A stretch of DNA of 64,000 bases from Spirometra erinaceieuropaei (GCA_902702965.1 CACRXP010000001.1:1796399-1860398); one strand, 5' to 3'; positions 11,096-23,170 are shown, counted from the first letter of the stretch. Numbers and translations are program-made. The notes: generated from the letters alone by a model not told the origin.

Positions 11096-11684
11096 ATGAT
11101 AAAACCCAGACGTACTGGCTCAGAATTCTAAATTATAGATTTAGCCGAAATGAGTCGCCTAGCTGAGACAGCAACACTAAGTATTGGACAACATGATTCA
11201 AGGATGTTTTATGCATACTAGGCTGTTGGCTAACAAATGCATATCTTTTTGTCAGCCGCAAAAATCTCACTGGCCAGACTCCGACTATTTGGATAGCACA
11301 ATTCATTTTTTTGCTCTTCCATAACTATGAAAACGCACTCATACACGCACAGAAAGTATAACATTCACTACTGTAGAAAAATGCGTCTTCAAACACCATA
11401 TTTAATAATTATGGACTCTGCCTACGTTAACTGTACAAGTTCTACGCTGTGATAAACCCTAACATGCTGTTGCAGTTGCTTTTGGGTTTACCAAATTACA
11501 TGCGGTATACTTCTAATTTTGGAAGAATTGCAAGCCATGTTATTTCATTTGGAATAGGTCATCTGGTTCTTGCACAATTGCACAATAAGCAAGGACCACA
11601 TTGAGTATACGGAAGCAATATTGCTGGGCGCCAGGAGGGCCTTCAATTCATAATACACGACAATGGACTCGTAACAAAAACCGC

Positions 11685-11815
11685 TAGTCTACTATCACTA
11701 AAAACTAATTCACGCGCAAGTCACCGTGCCCGCTGCAGCTAGCTGTGCAGCATATGGTGGACACTGTTGGAATCGACGGTCGAACTGTCGGCTAACAAAA
11801 ACCCAAAAGACTGCG
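11685..11815 (+). repeat. Dispersed repeat X, copy 1
   Basis: AGTCTACTATCACTA, AAACTAATTCACGCGCAAG and CACCGTGCCCGCTG match the 3' half of repeat X seen best at 26820-27060. About 600 bases before this and the sequence up to 12289 show nothing else recognisable, except a TATATAAAGG at 12170-12179 of unknown meaning. Confidence 0.55.
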
Positions 11816-12289
11816 TCACAGGAACTTCAAAGCGACAGATGGTTGGCCGTCTCGATGACAATTCAGACATCACATAAAGTGCAAATCGGCATCCGTCGAT
11901 GAGGGCAGTGTTGCCGATGTGGGCACTAAACGAATGAAGTTAGCAAGCCCACCGCCTTGTGATCGGACATTTCAGTGCGGAATACGTTTTTACTCTAGAT
12001 GAGGCCGATCATATATATCGAGCCTTTCCTGAGCTACGAAAATCTGGCGTTGTCCGATTCAGAAACAGCTCAGAGGCGCACTTCTATTTAGTGCTTCTCA
12101 AAAAAGCTCATTGATCCCCCACCCTAAGCTTCAGTGCAGCAAGAGACTTGAAATGGCAGCTTGCCTATATAAAGGGTCACGCAGCAGATTCACTGAACCA
12201 ACACGGGAGCTAGATCAGAGCAGGACAGACGTCATAGGGTATGCTCACCCTTGACAAGTGCCACACATGAGGAGTGTGGTGGCAGACCT

Positions 12290-12430
12290 GAGCGCAGGAT
12301 CACGCCGCGCCAAACATCTGCGTCCGATCTCGCCTCCAGTCTTCTTGACTCAGTCTTAACATTGGGCCCAGCTGGGCAAGGGAAGAAAGCGTGCGGTAGA
12401 TGCAGCGCAAGTCTACTATCACTGGTAGGG
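12290..12430 (+). repeat. Dispersed repeat X, copy 2
   Basis: It carries CTTGACTCAGTCTTAACA, AGAAAGCGTGCGGTAGATG and GCGCAAGTCTACTATCACT, the diagnostic blocks of repeat X, and runs directly into SINE A module M. Confidence 0.6.
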
Positions 12431-12700
12431 GACGCTCACCGATCGTTCGCACGGAACTCCCTCGTCCCGTTGTGCCTTACGGGCTCTCTCTCGAGCCCAA
12501 CCAGCAGCCGCACAGCGGCGATGATATAGGCAGTATGTTATTACCGGCAAAGACAAGGGAGACTGGAATGGCCATTTCTGGCTTATTAGCCGTCGACAGT
12601 CAGTGATACCCAACCCCGAAGTATGGAACACCCGAGGCTCGAACTCGCGACCTGTTAGTTAGAAATCCACGCCTCTAACCAGATGAGCCCGTTGCCCCGT
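12424..12700 (-). mobile_element. SINE A, copy 3, with module M
   Basis: Minus strand: tRNA-like head at about 12700-12630 (GGTTAGAGGCG, then GCGAGTTCGAGCCTCGG), body with GGCTAATAAGCCAGAAATGG and CCAGTCTCCCTTGTC, joint GGTAATAACATAC, then module M from 12545 to 12424 in the same orientation (GGGCTCGAGAGAGAGCCC, CGATCGGTGAGCG). This shows the full order head-body-M. A partial second M begins at about 12726 (GGTAGGGGGCGCTCACCG). Confidence 0.75.
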
Positions 12701-12759
12701 AGGTTTTCGATCGGGAATATACAATGGTAGGGGGCGCTCACCGAACTATCACTATAAAA

Positions 12760-13539
12760 TAACCCCCGCACAAATGACGGTTCCTGTGGTCACCCTGTCG
12801 TTGGGACGCGTGGTGGAAATCGTCTGAAAGGAGCGCTTAAATTGCCGTTCAAAAGTTGTGATATGCTCCAGTAACCACTAATGATGCGGGACTCGGAAAT
12901 ACAACGGTCGTCAGGGACAATTATGCTGCTTTTGGAAGTTTTGCGACATGCCCTTGATGGGTCTTCTGAATAGGGCTATCTGAATTTTTTAGCCCTATTA
13001 CAACATCCAAGGTAGGGTTAATAGACCCTGGAATTAAGAAAATTACGCAGGCAATTTGTCCCAGGATGCTAAGCGCATTATTCTCCTGATACAATTAAAT
13101 GAAAACCCATTGATCTCATCTCCACGGACCCAAGAACTTAGGGCGTCTTTCTATTTTGTCGTCAAAAGTTGGTAAACCATAGACAAAACAGGAATTCAAA
13201 CTTCATTTTTAACTTGAACTTTGTTTTGGCAGGTATGATCTATAGTGAAGCAGAAATGACATCAGTGCACAACCTCGTCAGAAATCACGAATAATGCTTG
13301 TGTATTGGCCTAAATTTTTGATTTTCTGTCAAACGTAGATGCTGGGAGGACGGAGTCATAGAAAATGCCATGAAAACTCACTCAAAGACGCTATTGAGTC
13401 TTCTTCTACCATCTGATCTTTAGTGATAGCTGCTCAACAAGAAACACCGCGTTCGAAAGGGAGACCATGCCACTGCCTGTAAGGGCTCTATATTGAACCT
13501 CAAGGCACAGTCGGACGGGCCTGTCCTGTAACTTAATCA
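12760..13539. other. Unassigned intergenic sequence
   Basis: No gene, RNA gene or repeat recognised. Confidence 0.45.
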
Positions 13540-13750
13540 GTGAGCGTTACCCTATCATAATTAATATTCCCGATCATATCCGACCGGCACAAGGTTGTAA
13601 CTTAGTGGTAGAGTGCTAAACCCAATAATAAAAGATCCCGGGTTGGAATCAATGATGCTCCACACGCAGAGTTGGGTACGACTGACTGCTGACTGTCAAT
13701 AGGCCGGAAACGGCCATACCTGTTTCCCTTTTCATTATCAGTATCATATT
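13540..13750 (+). mobile_element. SINE A, copy 4
   Basis: AGTGAGCGTTACCCTATCAT and ATATTCCCGATCATATCCGAC (end of a module M) precede a tRNA-like head (TAGTGGTAGAGTGC, CCGGGTTGGAATC). The body follows (GTTGGGTACGACTGAC, CCGGAAACGGCCATACC). It is more diverged than copies 1 and 3. Confidence 0.6.
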
Positions 13751-15065
13751 ATCAAGACATATATACATATATGGAGATTAAGGGGCGCCGACAAGGACAA
13801 GGGTGACAAGGGTGGCCAAGTCAGCCAAGTCTGGGGGATCCGAGATTAAAAGCCGTCCTCCTTGGCCATTGAGTGTTTGGCACTTCAATGCTCCACATTT
13901 GGGTTAGGGGCTTTCGCTTTCTAGGTTGTGATCGGACAATTAACCATTGCCTATGGCATTAAAGGAAATGTGATCGTTGGAGGAAGACGTTTATTTCTCC
14001 GATGTCTCGGATTCCCAGTCGATCCCAGGATCAAAGACAGGTGCTAACCGCACGAAGAACACAGTTTTTATGAGGCGTAGTTGTCATGTTGTAACATGTC
14101 AACTATATCGAGCTGACCAGCAAAGATGCTCGTCCAGGTTTTCCTCATGGCCGAGTCGAGGCGATTACAGCAGATTTTGGTTACCTATGGCATCAGGACA
14201 CAGACTCCTTTCGAAATAGAACCCCTCAAGGTCATTTACTGTGGACGTCATAGTAATGGAGTATGACCGCACATAACTGATTGTTTACCTACTTCTATTG
14301 ACGATTATAATCCTCGCCTAATTGTGGTTTTACCTTAATCGATGGATGAGCCGTTTTGGTTGTCCATGTTACTGTAGACTTGGAGGTGTCCGGTGGCACG
14401 CTCGAAACCGGTTTTAGGATGCTAACGTCAATATTGTTTCTTTACTGCGATACTACTGAGAAACGTTATAAGGCGTCAGGCGGCTCAATGGACCAAGAGA
14501 AAATCGTTCTATGCTGCTTTGTCAGCCCACTGAGGGACAGTGCGCTTTTATCTACGCCCCACAATCCCCGCAAACGATCAATACGGGGTTACTAAGGCAC
14601 CTGATGCATCATGATGATCGAATTGCCCTTATCGAGTATGGGACATGATTCCGGCATTAAGTTTGATGAGCAATAAGGTGGTATTAAACTGCTCGCGTTC
14701 AAAAGTGTTGCCAAGACAAGGAATCCTTTACAAGTTACGTGGCAAGTTACAAAACAGCTCACTCACAACAGAGACCGAAAAGGTCTAGCTTCCGACAAAT
14801 CCTTGCACATATTATTTGCTCAGTGTTGGTGGCGATGGTGGTGGTGCAGAACATCTTTCATCAAAAACATGAATTAAAGTGTATGTACAGGCTTGGGGTG
14901 GGACCTTCAAAATGGACGGTGTTTTTATCCATCTTAAAATATATCATCAATACTAAGGACACCAAGTTTGGTTTATCTGGTTAATCAACCCCGCACATGG
15001 TCCACAGATGGAATCGATGCGTATGCAACAATAAGAAACTGATTCAGTCAGCACCTCGCCTCCAC
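13751..15065. other. Unassigned intergenic sequence
   Basis: Short ORFs only (up to 81 codons), none with a motif I recognise. Confidence 0.45.
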
Positions 15066-16165
15066 GAAGAAGAAGAAGAAGAAGAAGAAGACGCGATCCC
15101 TGGAACAGGAGCTTTATTAGCCTGACGTTTCGGATTCTAACTCGAATCCTTACGGCTCCTTATGGCTCCCAGGCCGCGCGACAAACACGAGGCAAGTAGT
15201 GGGCTACAATAACGACCATCCAGTCAGTCACAAACGTGGTTGCGTAAGGGCGTGTGGAGACACACTGCAGTGAACCGGACGACAGGATTGCTAAGTTAAA
15301 ATACTTCCGAAGGATGTTCAAAGCCAACGGCTATCCGCGCAACTTCGTCAACCAATGCCTGGGCCCTTGGAATTGGAGTCGCACACAGACCGGAGGCAAC
15401 CATGTGGCGCCAGATCATGAGGCCGGAAGACCCATTGCCACGGCAAGAAACATCTGGCGTCGCTTACCGGGTCTGTTGCAGTTGTGGGCGAGGCAACTAT
15501 GCCGGAGAAACCGGAAGACCACTCCGGACGCGGATGGTCGAGCACGCAGCAGCAGTAAGGAGGAACGATGCCAGCTCCCAAGTCCCGGCTCACTCGATGA
15601 GACCCAACCACGCATTCAAGTTTGACGAAGCAGAAATTCTTACTAGAGTTGACGACCATGTGAGCCGTGAAGTTCTCGAGTCATGGTTTTCCGACCCTCA
15701 ACCAACCAACAAGTGCAACGACCTCCCCGCTCCACACTTGGTGCTGAGACTTTGTTCAGAAAAGCAGTTAGCCGCGAGAAGAGCATGCGGATGACCACTG
15801 TTCCTGGTGTCAATTTTGACGAGCCAACTTGCCCAAGAGTCCACAGGGATGACAAAATACGGCCGTCAGCAACTCGACTGCGTGCGATGAGCATGGGAGC
15901 CGATAATCTTGACCGGTGCACAAACGCATAGCAACTACATGACAACTTCACGCATCAACATCTGAGCAGTCGAGCCGTGATGTATTCGGGAGCTGCCATC
16001 TGTGATAGGGATGTTACGACCCAGCGACTGCATCCTATAAATACTGCGACACCTGGGCAATCCACCATTATTATCTGACTCGGTCTTTGATGATGGACTC
16101 GGGCGAGAATACGAAACGTCAGTCTGATAAAGCTCTTGTTCCAGCGATCGTGTCTACTTCTTCGC
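15066..16165 (+). mobile_element. 5'-truncated PLE-1-type element with inverted ends
   Basis: The body (15205-16165) matches PLE-1 from the end of its reverse transcriptase through the GIY-YIG domain to the terminal TTCTTC. At the left end (about 15066-15150) sits an inverted copy of the 3' terminus: (GAA)n, then GGAACAGGAGCTTTATTAG, CCTGACGTTTCGGATTC. This is the inverted-terminus arrangement known for PLE insertions. A TATAAATA box is at 16036-16043, and a decayed hammerhead (TTGATGA in place of CTGATGA) follows at 16087-16130. Confidence 0.75.
15254..15794 (+). pseudogene. PLE reverse transcriptase end plus GIY-YIG endonuclease, frameshifted
   Basis: Two overlapping frames make up the protein. 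The first (15254-15625) reads METHCSEPDDRIAKLKYFRR and ANGYPRNFVNQCL, the end of the reverse transcriptase. The second (15402-15794) reads GVAYRVCCSCGRGNYAGETG, the GIY-YIG signature, then RTRMVEHAAAVRR, HAFKFDEAEIL and SREVLESWFS. The two frames cross near 15370-15400, where about 40 codons present in PLE-1 are missing. The shift makes it non-functional. Confidence 0.75.
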
Positions 16166-17019
16166 GACTACTTCCTGGAACTCTGCTCTCCGCCTCTACT
16201 AGCCTTACCTTCAGTCAACTGTTGTAGTGTATCTGACGCTCACTAACACCCTAATGAGTGCACGTAGGTCTTATAGGCGTCTACGGGGTATGTCAGTTTG
16301 TTATATGGTGTTACGGATTGCGAGCATAAGTCCACTAACCAGGTCCCAAAGACCACTGTTCACCAAGTTTGGTGTACAGGTTTGTTTCATTTTTTAGGGA
16401 TACATGCAGGATTTTATGGCAACATTCCTCTGTAAAAGGCCTCATGTTATTTGTATGTACGATAGTAGACCTTCTCGCGCAAGCGTTGTATGAAAGCCTG
16501 CCTATCTTGACAAAGTCGCTCAAGGCTTCTACATCTTCTGTTGTTAAGTCTCAGAATGTTGAAACCCACCTGAAAATCTCCTTAAACACAACGACCTTAA
16601 AGACGGTAGACAGAGTTATCAAATTAGCCGTCGCACTCGTTGTACGAGCAGATTCTTGGACAGCTTAACAGATCAAGAGTCAAGACAATGCCGCTTAATT
16701 CATTTGCTGAAAGTATGTGGACGGTATAGGGGGTTAGACTGGCATGTTTTTGGGGACGAAGCAAGTGTTCTGTAGGGTAGGTCCTCAAACCTACGTTGCA
16801 CAAGGGAGTAAACAGACATAAACAGCCGACACCATGAATTCAGGCGGTTATATCAGTGTTCACAATGAGAACCAACCTGACAGGCCGCTCTGCTGGCGCA
16901 TGAGGTCTGTTCAACAAAACTAGGGCGTTTGAAGTTGGAAATGGCGGCCAACATATTTTACACCCCAGTAAGCGCCGCGAAAAGCTTTTTGGTGCATCTG
17001 AGTGCACTGGTATACCCGA
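16166..17019. other. Unassigned intergenic sequence
   Basis: No coding region or repeat identified. Confidence 0.45.
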
Positions 17020-17215
17020 CTTTTGCTAACGACGATGCCCTCTGCGTGTTCCGCCGCAAAATGGACGCAGGGGCAGTGACTTGCGGACGGACTAGTTTGT
17101 AGTGATAGTATACTTGCTCTGCATCTACCGCACTCTCTCTTTCCTCATCCACCCTAGTCCGATGTCAAGACAGAGTCAAAAAGACCGGAAGTGGGTTCGA
17201 GCGCAGTGCCTGACA
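17020..17215 (-). repeat. Dispersed repeat X, copy 3 (inverted)
   Basis: On the plus strand it shows the complements of the X blocks: AGTTTGTAGTGATAGTATAC, GCATCTACCGCACTCTCTC and GATGTCAAGACAGAGTCAA. Confidence 0.6.
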
Positions 17216-17964
17216 AAGTTGATCTGCTCTACCCAAAGGCATCGGGGCACTCATAACCGAAGTTAAAGTGCGGCTTTAGACGTCCCTGCTTCATATTAAA
17301 TTCTAACCTCGACCTCGTCCGATTCTAAGCAGAGGGTAAGCCTGGATTTGATCTCACCGCAGAGGAGCCAGGCGTTCCTGTTTACTTGTTGCAAAGTGCT
17401 GTGACCAGCTTGTTTTTCTAAGCTGCAATTTTGTGCCGGAGGACCGCATTCAAAAAACTGCCAGCGCGTGACCTTAATCTAATCAGGGCTCCTGTGAGGA
17501 CAGATGTTGTCGAAACTGTGCATTTTAGCGAGGACACACGTGAACTACACGTGGAGGGAGAGGGGGGCTGGTCGACCGAAACGATACACCCTAATCTTGA
17601 ACCGAGCATACTTGGATTTCTCGCAGTGGAATTCGCGTTGCCATAAGTTACCATCTTGTCAACCAGAATCCCTGCGATAAACAGTTCGGCACGGACAAAA
17701 CTGTGCACCTATCGAAAATCCATAGACCTGATGCTGGCTGATAAAAGCTCAGGCAGCTCTGAGTTAGCAAACTTAAAATTTTAGTGCACCAGCCTCTTCC
17801 AACAAGACTGACGATGCAAGTAGTAAAAACAGAAAATCCACCTGATGACATTAATTACAGTTGGTCGAACAGAGTCATGAGGAGTCTGATACAGTAAGAC
17901 GGAACGAGACGATTTTAAAAGTACTAGATAGTGTATGCTCTAGGTCTTTTAAACAAGTACAGTG

Positions 17965-18895
17965 GATGTTGGCTGAAATTCTGAAATGTGTTTTCTATTA
18001 GGAAGGATTGCTTAGGCGCGGTTGTAATACTGATTATTGTAAGGCATACTCTTATAACATTTCGGACTCGGCAGGATGTCGGCTTTTAAATGCACTTCTT
18101 TTCAATCTCCTGTAGAAGCCGTACTTGGTAGAAAATGACTACTTATGCAGCATGCATTTTCACATTGATTCTTTATGGTTTTATAAATTCAAATATCTTT
18201 TATAAAAACATTAACACGCCATCTCCATATCTTATAATCAAAGAAGGAGTGCAATTAGGGTTTAAAAAGTTTTCTAATTCGCGAATCATTTGCAGCCTGA
18301 TCAGCCGTTGCATTGGCGCCTAATGATTTCAGTCCACAAAGTGCATGCGACCCGCGTAAGGAAAATTATATATTCTTCTACATATGTCTTTAAAAAGATA
18401 TCATATAGAGACCATAGAATTTTTGCAACGGACGCGGACTATGTTGTACATTTCATGAGGAACCGTGGTAAACGAATAGGTACGATGATGTACAAATGGA
18501 CGTTGCACGGTCTTCAAAACTTTTTTAAAACCTAACTATACTCTTTCTTCGAGTATAAAATATGAAGATGATGTGATTATCTATCAAACGAGTTAAATAA
18601 GGAATAGTTTTACTCACGCTTTTATAAAATATATGTTCTATATGTTTATAGATGCATATACATATATATGTTTTATATGTTTTTATAAGATGTATTTGAA
18701 TTAATAAAACCATCGAGAACAGTGTGACAATGCATGCCCCATAAGTAGTCATTTGTTATCGAGTACGGCTTCTACAGGAGATTGAAAAAATGCTGCAAGA
18801 TAATCAGTCTTACAACCGCACCTAAGTAATCCTTTCTAATCGAAAGCACATTTCAGAATTTTGGCCAACATTTCATGAGATCGGTCGCTCACTTT
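17965..18895. mobile_element. Foldback element F2 with arms of at least 300 bp
   Basis: Left arm blocks (AAATTCTGAAATGTGTTTTC, CTCCTGTAGAAGCCGTACT, AAATGACTACTTATG, GATTCTTTATGGTTTTATAA) recur inverted on the right (TTATTAATAAAACCATCGAG-like, CATAAGTAGTCATTTGT, AGTACGGCTTCTACAGGAG, GAAAGCACATTTCAGAATTT). The inner arm TTTTAAAAAGTTT / TATACTCTTTCTTCGAGTATA corresponds to F1 and F3. It is diverged from the other two copies and codes for nothing. Confidence 0.65.
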
Positions 18896-19925
18896 ATATC
18901 GCTTTAGCTGTTGTCTGCAACGTCATGGGTTCTGCTATTGCGACATTCTGTTAGGGGGAACTTCGGCATAGTGAAAGAGTCGGTGAAGTGGGTGTTTGCC
19001 CCTGAATCAAGCTGTATGGCTACCACCTGCTTAATATTCCCGATGTTTGATGTAAACACCAAAGAATGTTAATTCAACAGACTGGATAGAGATCAGGCGT
19101 CAGTCCAGCTTTACAGAACATATAAGCTTTCAGCATTTACCTTATACTAACTGGTTGAGAACTTATAAATCGTAGTCTTCTGGGCTGAGTCAGAAACCAG
19201 CACAGCACTGTTGCTACCAAGCTGTCGGCAGCTCAAATAATATGGCAGAAAAAGCAAACACTGTTTACTTATTGACGGGCCTATAGCTGTTAATGTGGTA
19301 AACCATCACAATCATACAGCGAAATCTATCTTGGGAAAGGGAGGGGAGAAGAGAAATGGGATGGAATTTTGGAGGAGGGAGGGTCATATTCCGTACGCAA
19401 CCGTCCAGCGGTTACTCAGCCAAACCGAGGTGACCGGGGAGACCGCAGACCCCGGAGCCCCCAGGTGCACAAGTGAGAGCAACGGTAGCAGTCCGAGTGT
19501 CCGTGTCGGCGTTGGCCGCTGCATTCCAACACAGGCGTCTGGTATGGGTTGATTGGCCAGCGCCTGTGTGGGTGCATCCGTCCAGCGCATCGATCGTGAG
19601 TCGTGCCATGACCTGCGCGAAACCGGCATTCTACCGGTACGGAGACTGCGACTGATGTAGGGGTCGTGGATGTCTACTCAGCATGTTCGAAAGTGGCTGT
19701 TTGATGTAGTCCAGCTATCATCGAACAGGATAGACCGGCACGTAGCGGGGCACCTGTAATCATCACTTTTTTAATTGTCCCAGAATCTACAGGAGGGCGA
19801 TCGAGTATTATCTTGCAGAAGAAACGCAGACCATGCGAAAACGAGGAGTCTAAGTGACCTGAACCCTAAGAAGTCAACTGGGTAACAATCGGGAGATGGT
19901 ACCCAAAAAATCCGCCTAAACAAAG
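18896..19925. other. Unassigned intergenic sequence, GC-richer near 19.3-19.6 kb
   Basis: A GC-rich stretch at 19390-19640 has overlapping ORFs on both strands (60-85 codons) with no family motif. Nothing else seen. Confidence 0.4.
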
Positions 19926-20400
19926 CAGCTTGTCTTACGGGACAGGTGGTATTAGGAGTTTTATGGGTGGTGGCTGGTCGGGATGTACGATACTAGCCGA
20001 TGGAAAGCCTTATTTGAACAGGTGAATGATCGAAGTTGGCCCGCTCTCCGTTCCGTCATTACAAAATGGGTCGCCAAAGGCAATATAGTGGTAACGGACG
20101 AGTGGGAGGCGTATAATCATCTTCGCTCTGAAGTTTATCTGCATTTCTCTGTTAACCACTCAAAGAACTTCAAGGACCCAACCACCGGACGGCACACCAA
20201 TGCCATTGAGGCATACTGGAGTAGACTGAAAAGGAAACTCCACGAGGGAGGCCCTGTATGAGGTCGAGCTGTGTGGGCTTACATAGACGAAGTACAGTAT
20301 CGTCTTTGGTTTGGCCTCAATGTCATGTCTATGACAGATGCCTGGGAACTGTTCCTGTCCCATGTTGTGCATACTTATCCTATTTTAAAAGTGAGTTTGT
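19926..20400 (+). pseudogene. Merlin-type (IS1016/ISXO2-like DDE) transposase relic
   Basis: The ORF at 19983-20261 encodes VGMYDTSRWKALFEQV, NDRSWPALRSVITKWV, then IVVTDEWEAYNHL with the second catalytic Asp. It continues with VNHSKNFKDPTTGRHTNAIE carrying the third catalytic acid (Glu of NAIEAYW) and a K/R-rich end. Translation continues in frame past the TGA at 20259-20261 with AVWAYIDEVQYRLWFG and AWELFLSHVV, the usual end of ISXO2-type domains, up to about 20400. Thus one nonsense codon truncates it. The N-terminal part with the first Asp is unrecognisable: an in-frame TAG lies at 19953-19955. No terminal repeats were found. Confidence 0.8.
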
Positions 20401-22045
20401 TTCGTAATAAACTGCCGTAATGCGAATGTACGCCGTATATTCAGGTGTACGGGTGTAACGATGGGGAAAGTTGGGTAACAGCGACCATCGTCCATGTAAC
20501 CTCCTGTGATGTTCGTTCGGCCAGCCCAGGTTAGGGCGTCGGGGAAAGCCCAAGAAGTGCGTGAAAGTAGGCCTTAAACTGCTGATATAGCCTGAAGGCG
20601 TTTGAGTCCACTGTTAAAGGTATTATTTCTAGGTAGCGGATTTTTTTGGGTGCCATCTCCCGATTGTTACCGTCAACTGTTTTTACAATTAGGTTTTTAT
20701 CGGTGAAGGATGAGTGCATGGCCGCTGGTTTCTAAGTTCATGGGTATTTGAGGCAGGACTAAGTGCTTTCACTGAAAGTGAAACTCACCAAACTGGTGCG
20801 CATAGCCGGCCCCCTTGTAAGACTACAATGACAAAGTCCACCTCGGGTGTGGGTATCCTCTATCTCTGTTTGAAACACACAGGCCAGTGGATCGCTTGTG
20901 CTCGTGGGCATCAATACAGCCCGGACACGGAGTGATCACTAAGATTTTGTCTTTTTCCACTTGATATTTCTACACCTCATCCTGTGGGTTGGCCAGAAAG
21001 TTTAAACCGGTCCTTATTTCTGGGCACTTCTGCTTTTTTCTTTCTGGTTCTCAGAGAACAGAAGTCAGAGTTGGCACCTAAAGTGGGCAGTTGTTCACTT
21101 GTTAGTTACTTTTGTTGCGAAGATTACATGAACAGAGCAGGGGCAGGATCCACCTGCGCTACTGATTTCTCTCGTCTTTATTATTTTTAGGTCTAAGTGA
21201 CATTTGGCACAGACTTGTCTCCCAGCCAGTCGTTCGCTCCATTTTTACTGTCATTAAATAGAGTAGGGAAAGGTTACTGTGTCACAAAGGGGATCTTACC
21301 ACTATTTTTTCCGCCACAGCAGACACCTAACTTGATCCAAAATGTTGGCAATTCCTCAGACGGAAAATAGGAAGTAAGGCGTCCATGCCGTCAGAAATCG
21401 TTTTCTACCAGTGTCCCCATGTAGGCGTTGAATGTTCTATCGTGAAGATGTCGCGATCATGCCCTTTTCAGGCGTAAATCCTGATACTGGAGTCTAAATT
21501 TATCAATGTGGGAGAAATATACGACTAGAACTACGCATCAGTGTTTGACAGACACCGAGATGATGCACGGTTGGGGTGTTAGTGAACTGCAAGTATGTGC
21601 GGGTCCCATGCATGTTGGAGGGATTGTAAATCACCGCGGCACTGTCAAAAGCCTCAGTTCTAAGTGTGCGTGCGGCACAAGATTTTCCTAACTTTCAATG
21701 GAACCTTTTTCAGTAACCAGCCGTCCTCTCTGACATTACTGTCCATTTGCAAGGATTTAAATTCCCTGAATAGCTGTGTGTTGCGTTCTGTACATGGTAG
21801 GATATCCCTGATCTCCTTACCAGCCTTTGCACTCCGTTTTCTTCTTAATGTCAAAAAATATAAAAATGAGAAGACCTCCTGAATTCTGGACGAGATATCT
21901 GACAAGTGACTGGTAGGTAGTTCCAGTTATGTCGAGATTGTACGTCACTTTTGCGTTTAAATTCCGAGGACTGGAATTCCTAGAAATCAGGTATGCTCGA
22001 GTTCTTAGTTTTTGGCTGCGAATGAGCGGTCATCAAGCTCATCAT
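20401..22045. other. Unassigned intergenic sequence
   Basis: Only short ORFs without family motifs; no RNA gene or repeat recognised. Confidence 0.45.
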
Positions 22046-22318
22046 TTTGAGGACTTAATTGTCCTCGAAGCTAGCTGTCAGCTGTAGCTATGCAACTGTT
22101 TCTGCCATCGCACGTCAGTCTGTCATTGCTTAGCTATACAGGTAGAAAGTACACAGTAAGGCATTTGAAGGACCTGAGTGGACACATCAGACCGACAGCT
22201 CTCAAATTCATTTTGGCCCAACTGTGAAAAATTCAACGCTTCGGTGGGATTCGAACCCACGACAGCAAGGGGAGACTTTATTACACCAAAGTCCTAGTCC
22301 CCTGAGCTACGAGTACAA
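22046..22318 (-). mobile_element. tRNA-derived SINE B, copy 1
   Basis: On the minus strand from about 22316: CTCGTAGCTCAGGGGAC (box A) and GTGGGTTCGAATCCCACC (box B), about 60 bases apart. A non-tRNA body follows, ending GTTGCATAGCTACAGCTG...CTTCGAGGACAATTAAG. The same body end follows the tRNA head at 59.4-59.6 kb. The 5' acceptor half does not pair with the sequence after box B, so this is a SINE and not a working tRNA gene. Confidence 0.65.
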
Positions 22319-22974
22319 AGTAGATCATTAGGCTGCGATATGGATTGCTACCCACTAAAGCACCGAGTCCCTCAATCAGAGGTCAGAAGAAGAAAGCTGG
22401 CAGGAGAGTCCTAGATGATTCAGAGTGTACAAGCGGCCGATAACTGGCACCGGAGGGAATGTGAAATTAGCATCAACTCGAAGAGCACGAATTGCATGCA
22501 CTTAACCTGCCTGTTAGTCAGTCCGCACGAGATAATCCGTCAATGGCGACGGCAAGAGCAGGAGTGAAGGCATACAGCTGCAGATGCGTCTGGACGGCGG
22601 ACCGGCATTGAACTGCGACGTAGGAATGTCTGGGCAGTAGCCATTTATGCTCATATTGCCCTCGCCAGGCATCGATAACACACGTCGGAGAGTTTGAGAG
22701 TGAATTGTGATGTCGCGCCGAGGTTATTTGGCATAGTACATAATCTCACGACGGGTCCGTAGCGGCTAGGACCCTGACCACGCCTTAGCCACCACAGTAC
22801 CCAAACTGATTTCCGCTTATCAAAAGATGACGGAAGGAATGGCGATTGGAAAGCATTTTGTACACAGCCTTAGCTGCTGCCTCAGACTACCATGACGCCT
22901 GCTGGCAGAGTTATGTCATGCCTCACTGGACTGTGTGTAGAGCATGTAGGCGAACTTTTTAGCTTAATCAGTCA
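22319..22974. other. Unassigned intergenic sequence
   Basis: Nothing recognised between SINE B and repeat X. Confidence 0.4.
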
Positions 22975-23170
22975 TTGCGCCCGCACCTTCTTCCGGGACC
23001 GTCTTGGCATCTGCCTGCCACCTGGAGAACGGTGAGCGAGAGAAGACGGAATGCGGCAGATGTTGTGCAGGTCCACCTCATTAAACTAATTCATGCACCG
23101 GTGCTCGTCCGCTCTGTGCGACACAGGCTGGACGTCGTCTCGTGCAACGGTCAGACTGTCAGCGCATGCC
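22975..23170 (+). repeat. Dispersed repeat X, copy 4 (diverged)
   Basis: GAATGCGGCAGATGTTGTGC, TAAACTAATTCATGCAC and GTGCTCGTCCGC correspond to the 3' half of repeat X. Confidence 0.5.

Noticed and set aside
22238..22318. tRNA gene on the minus strand
   Set aside because: Box A and box B are good, but the acceptor stem does not pair and a shared non-tRNA body follows, so it is a SINE.
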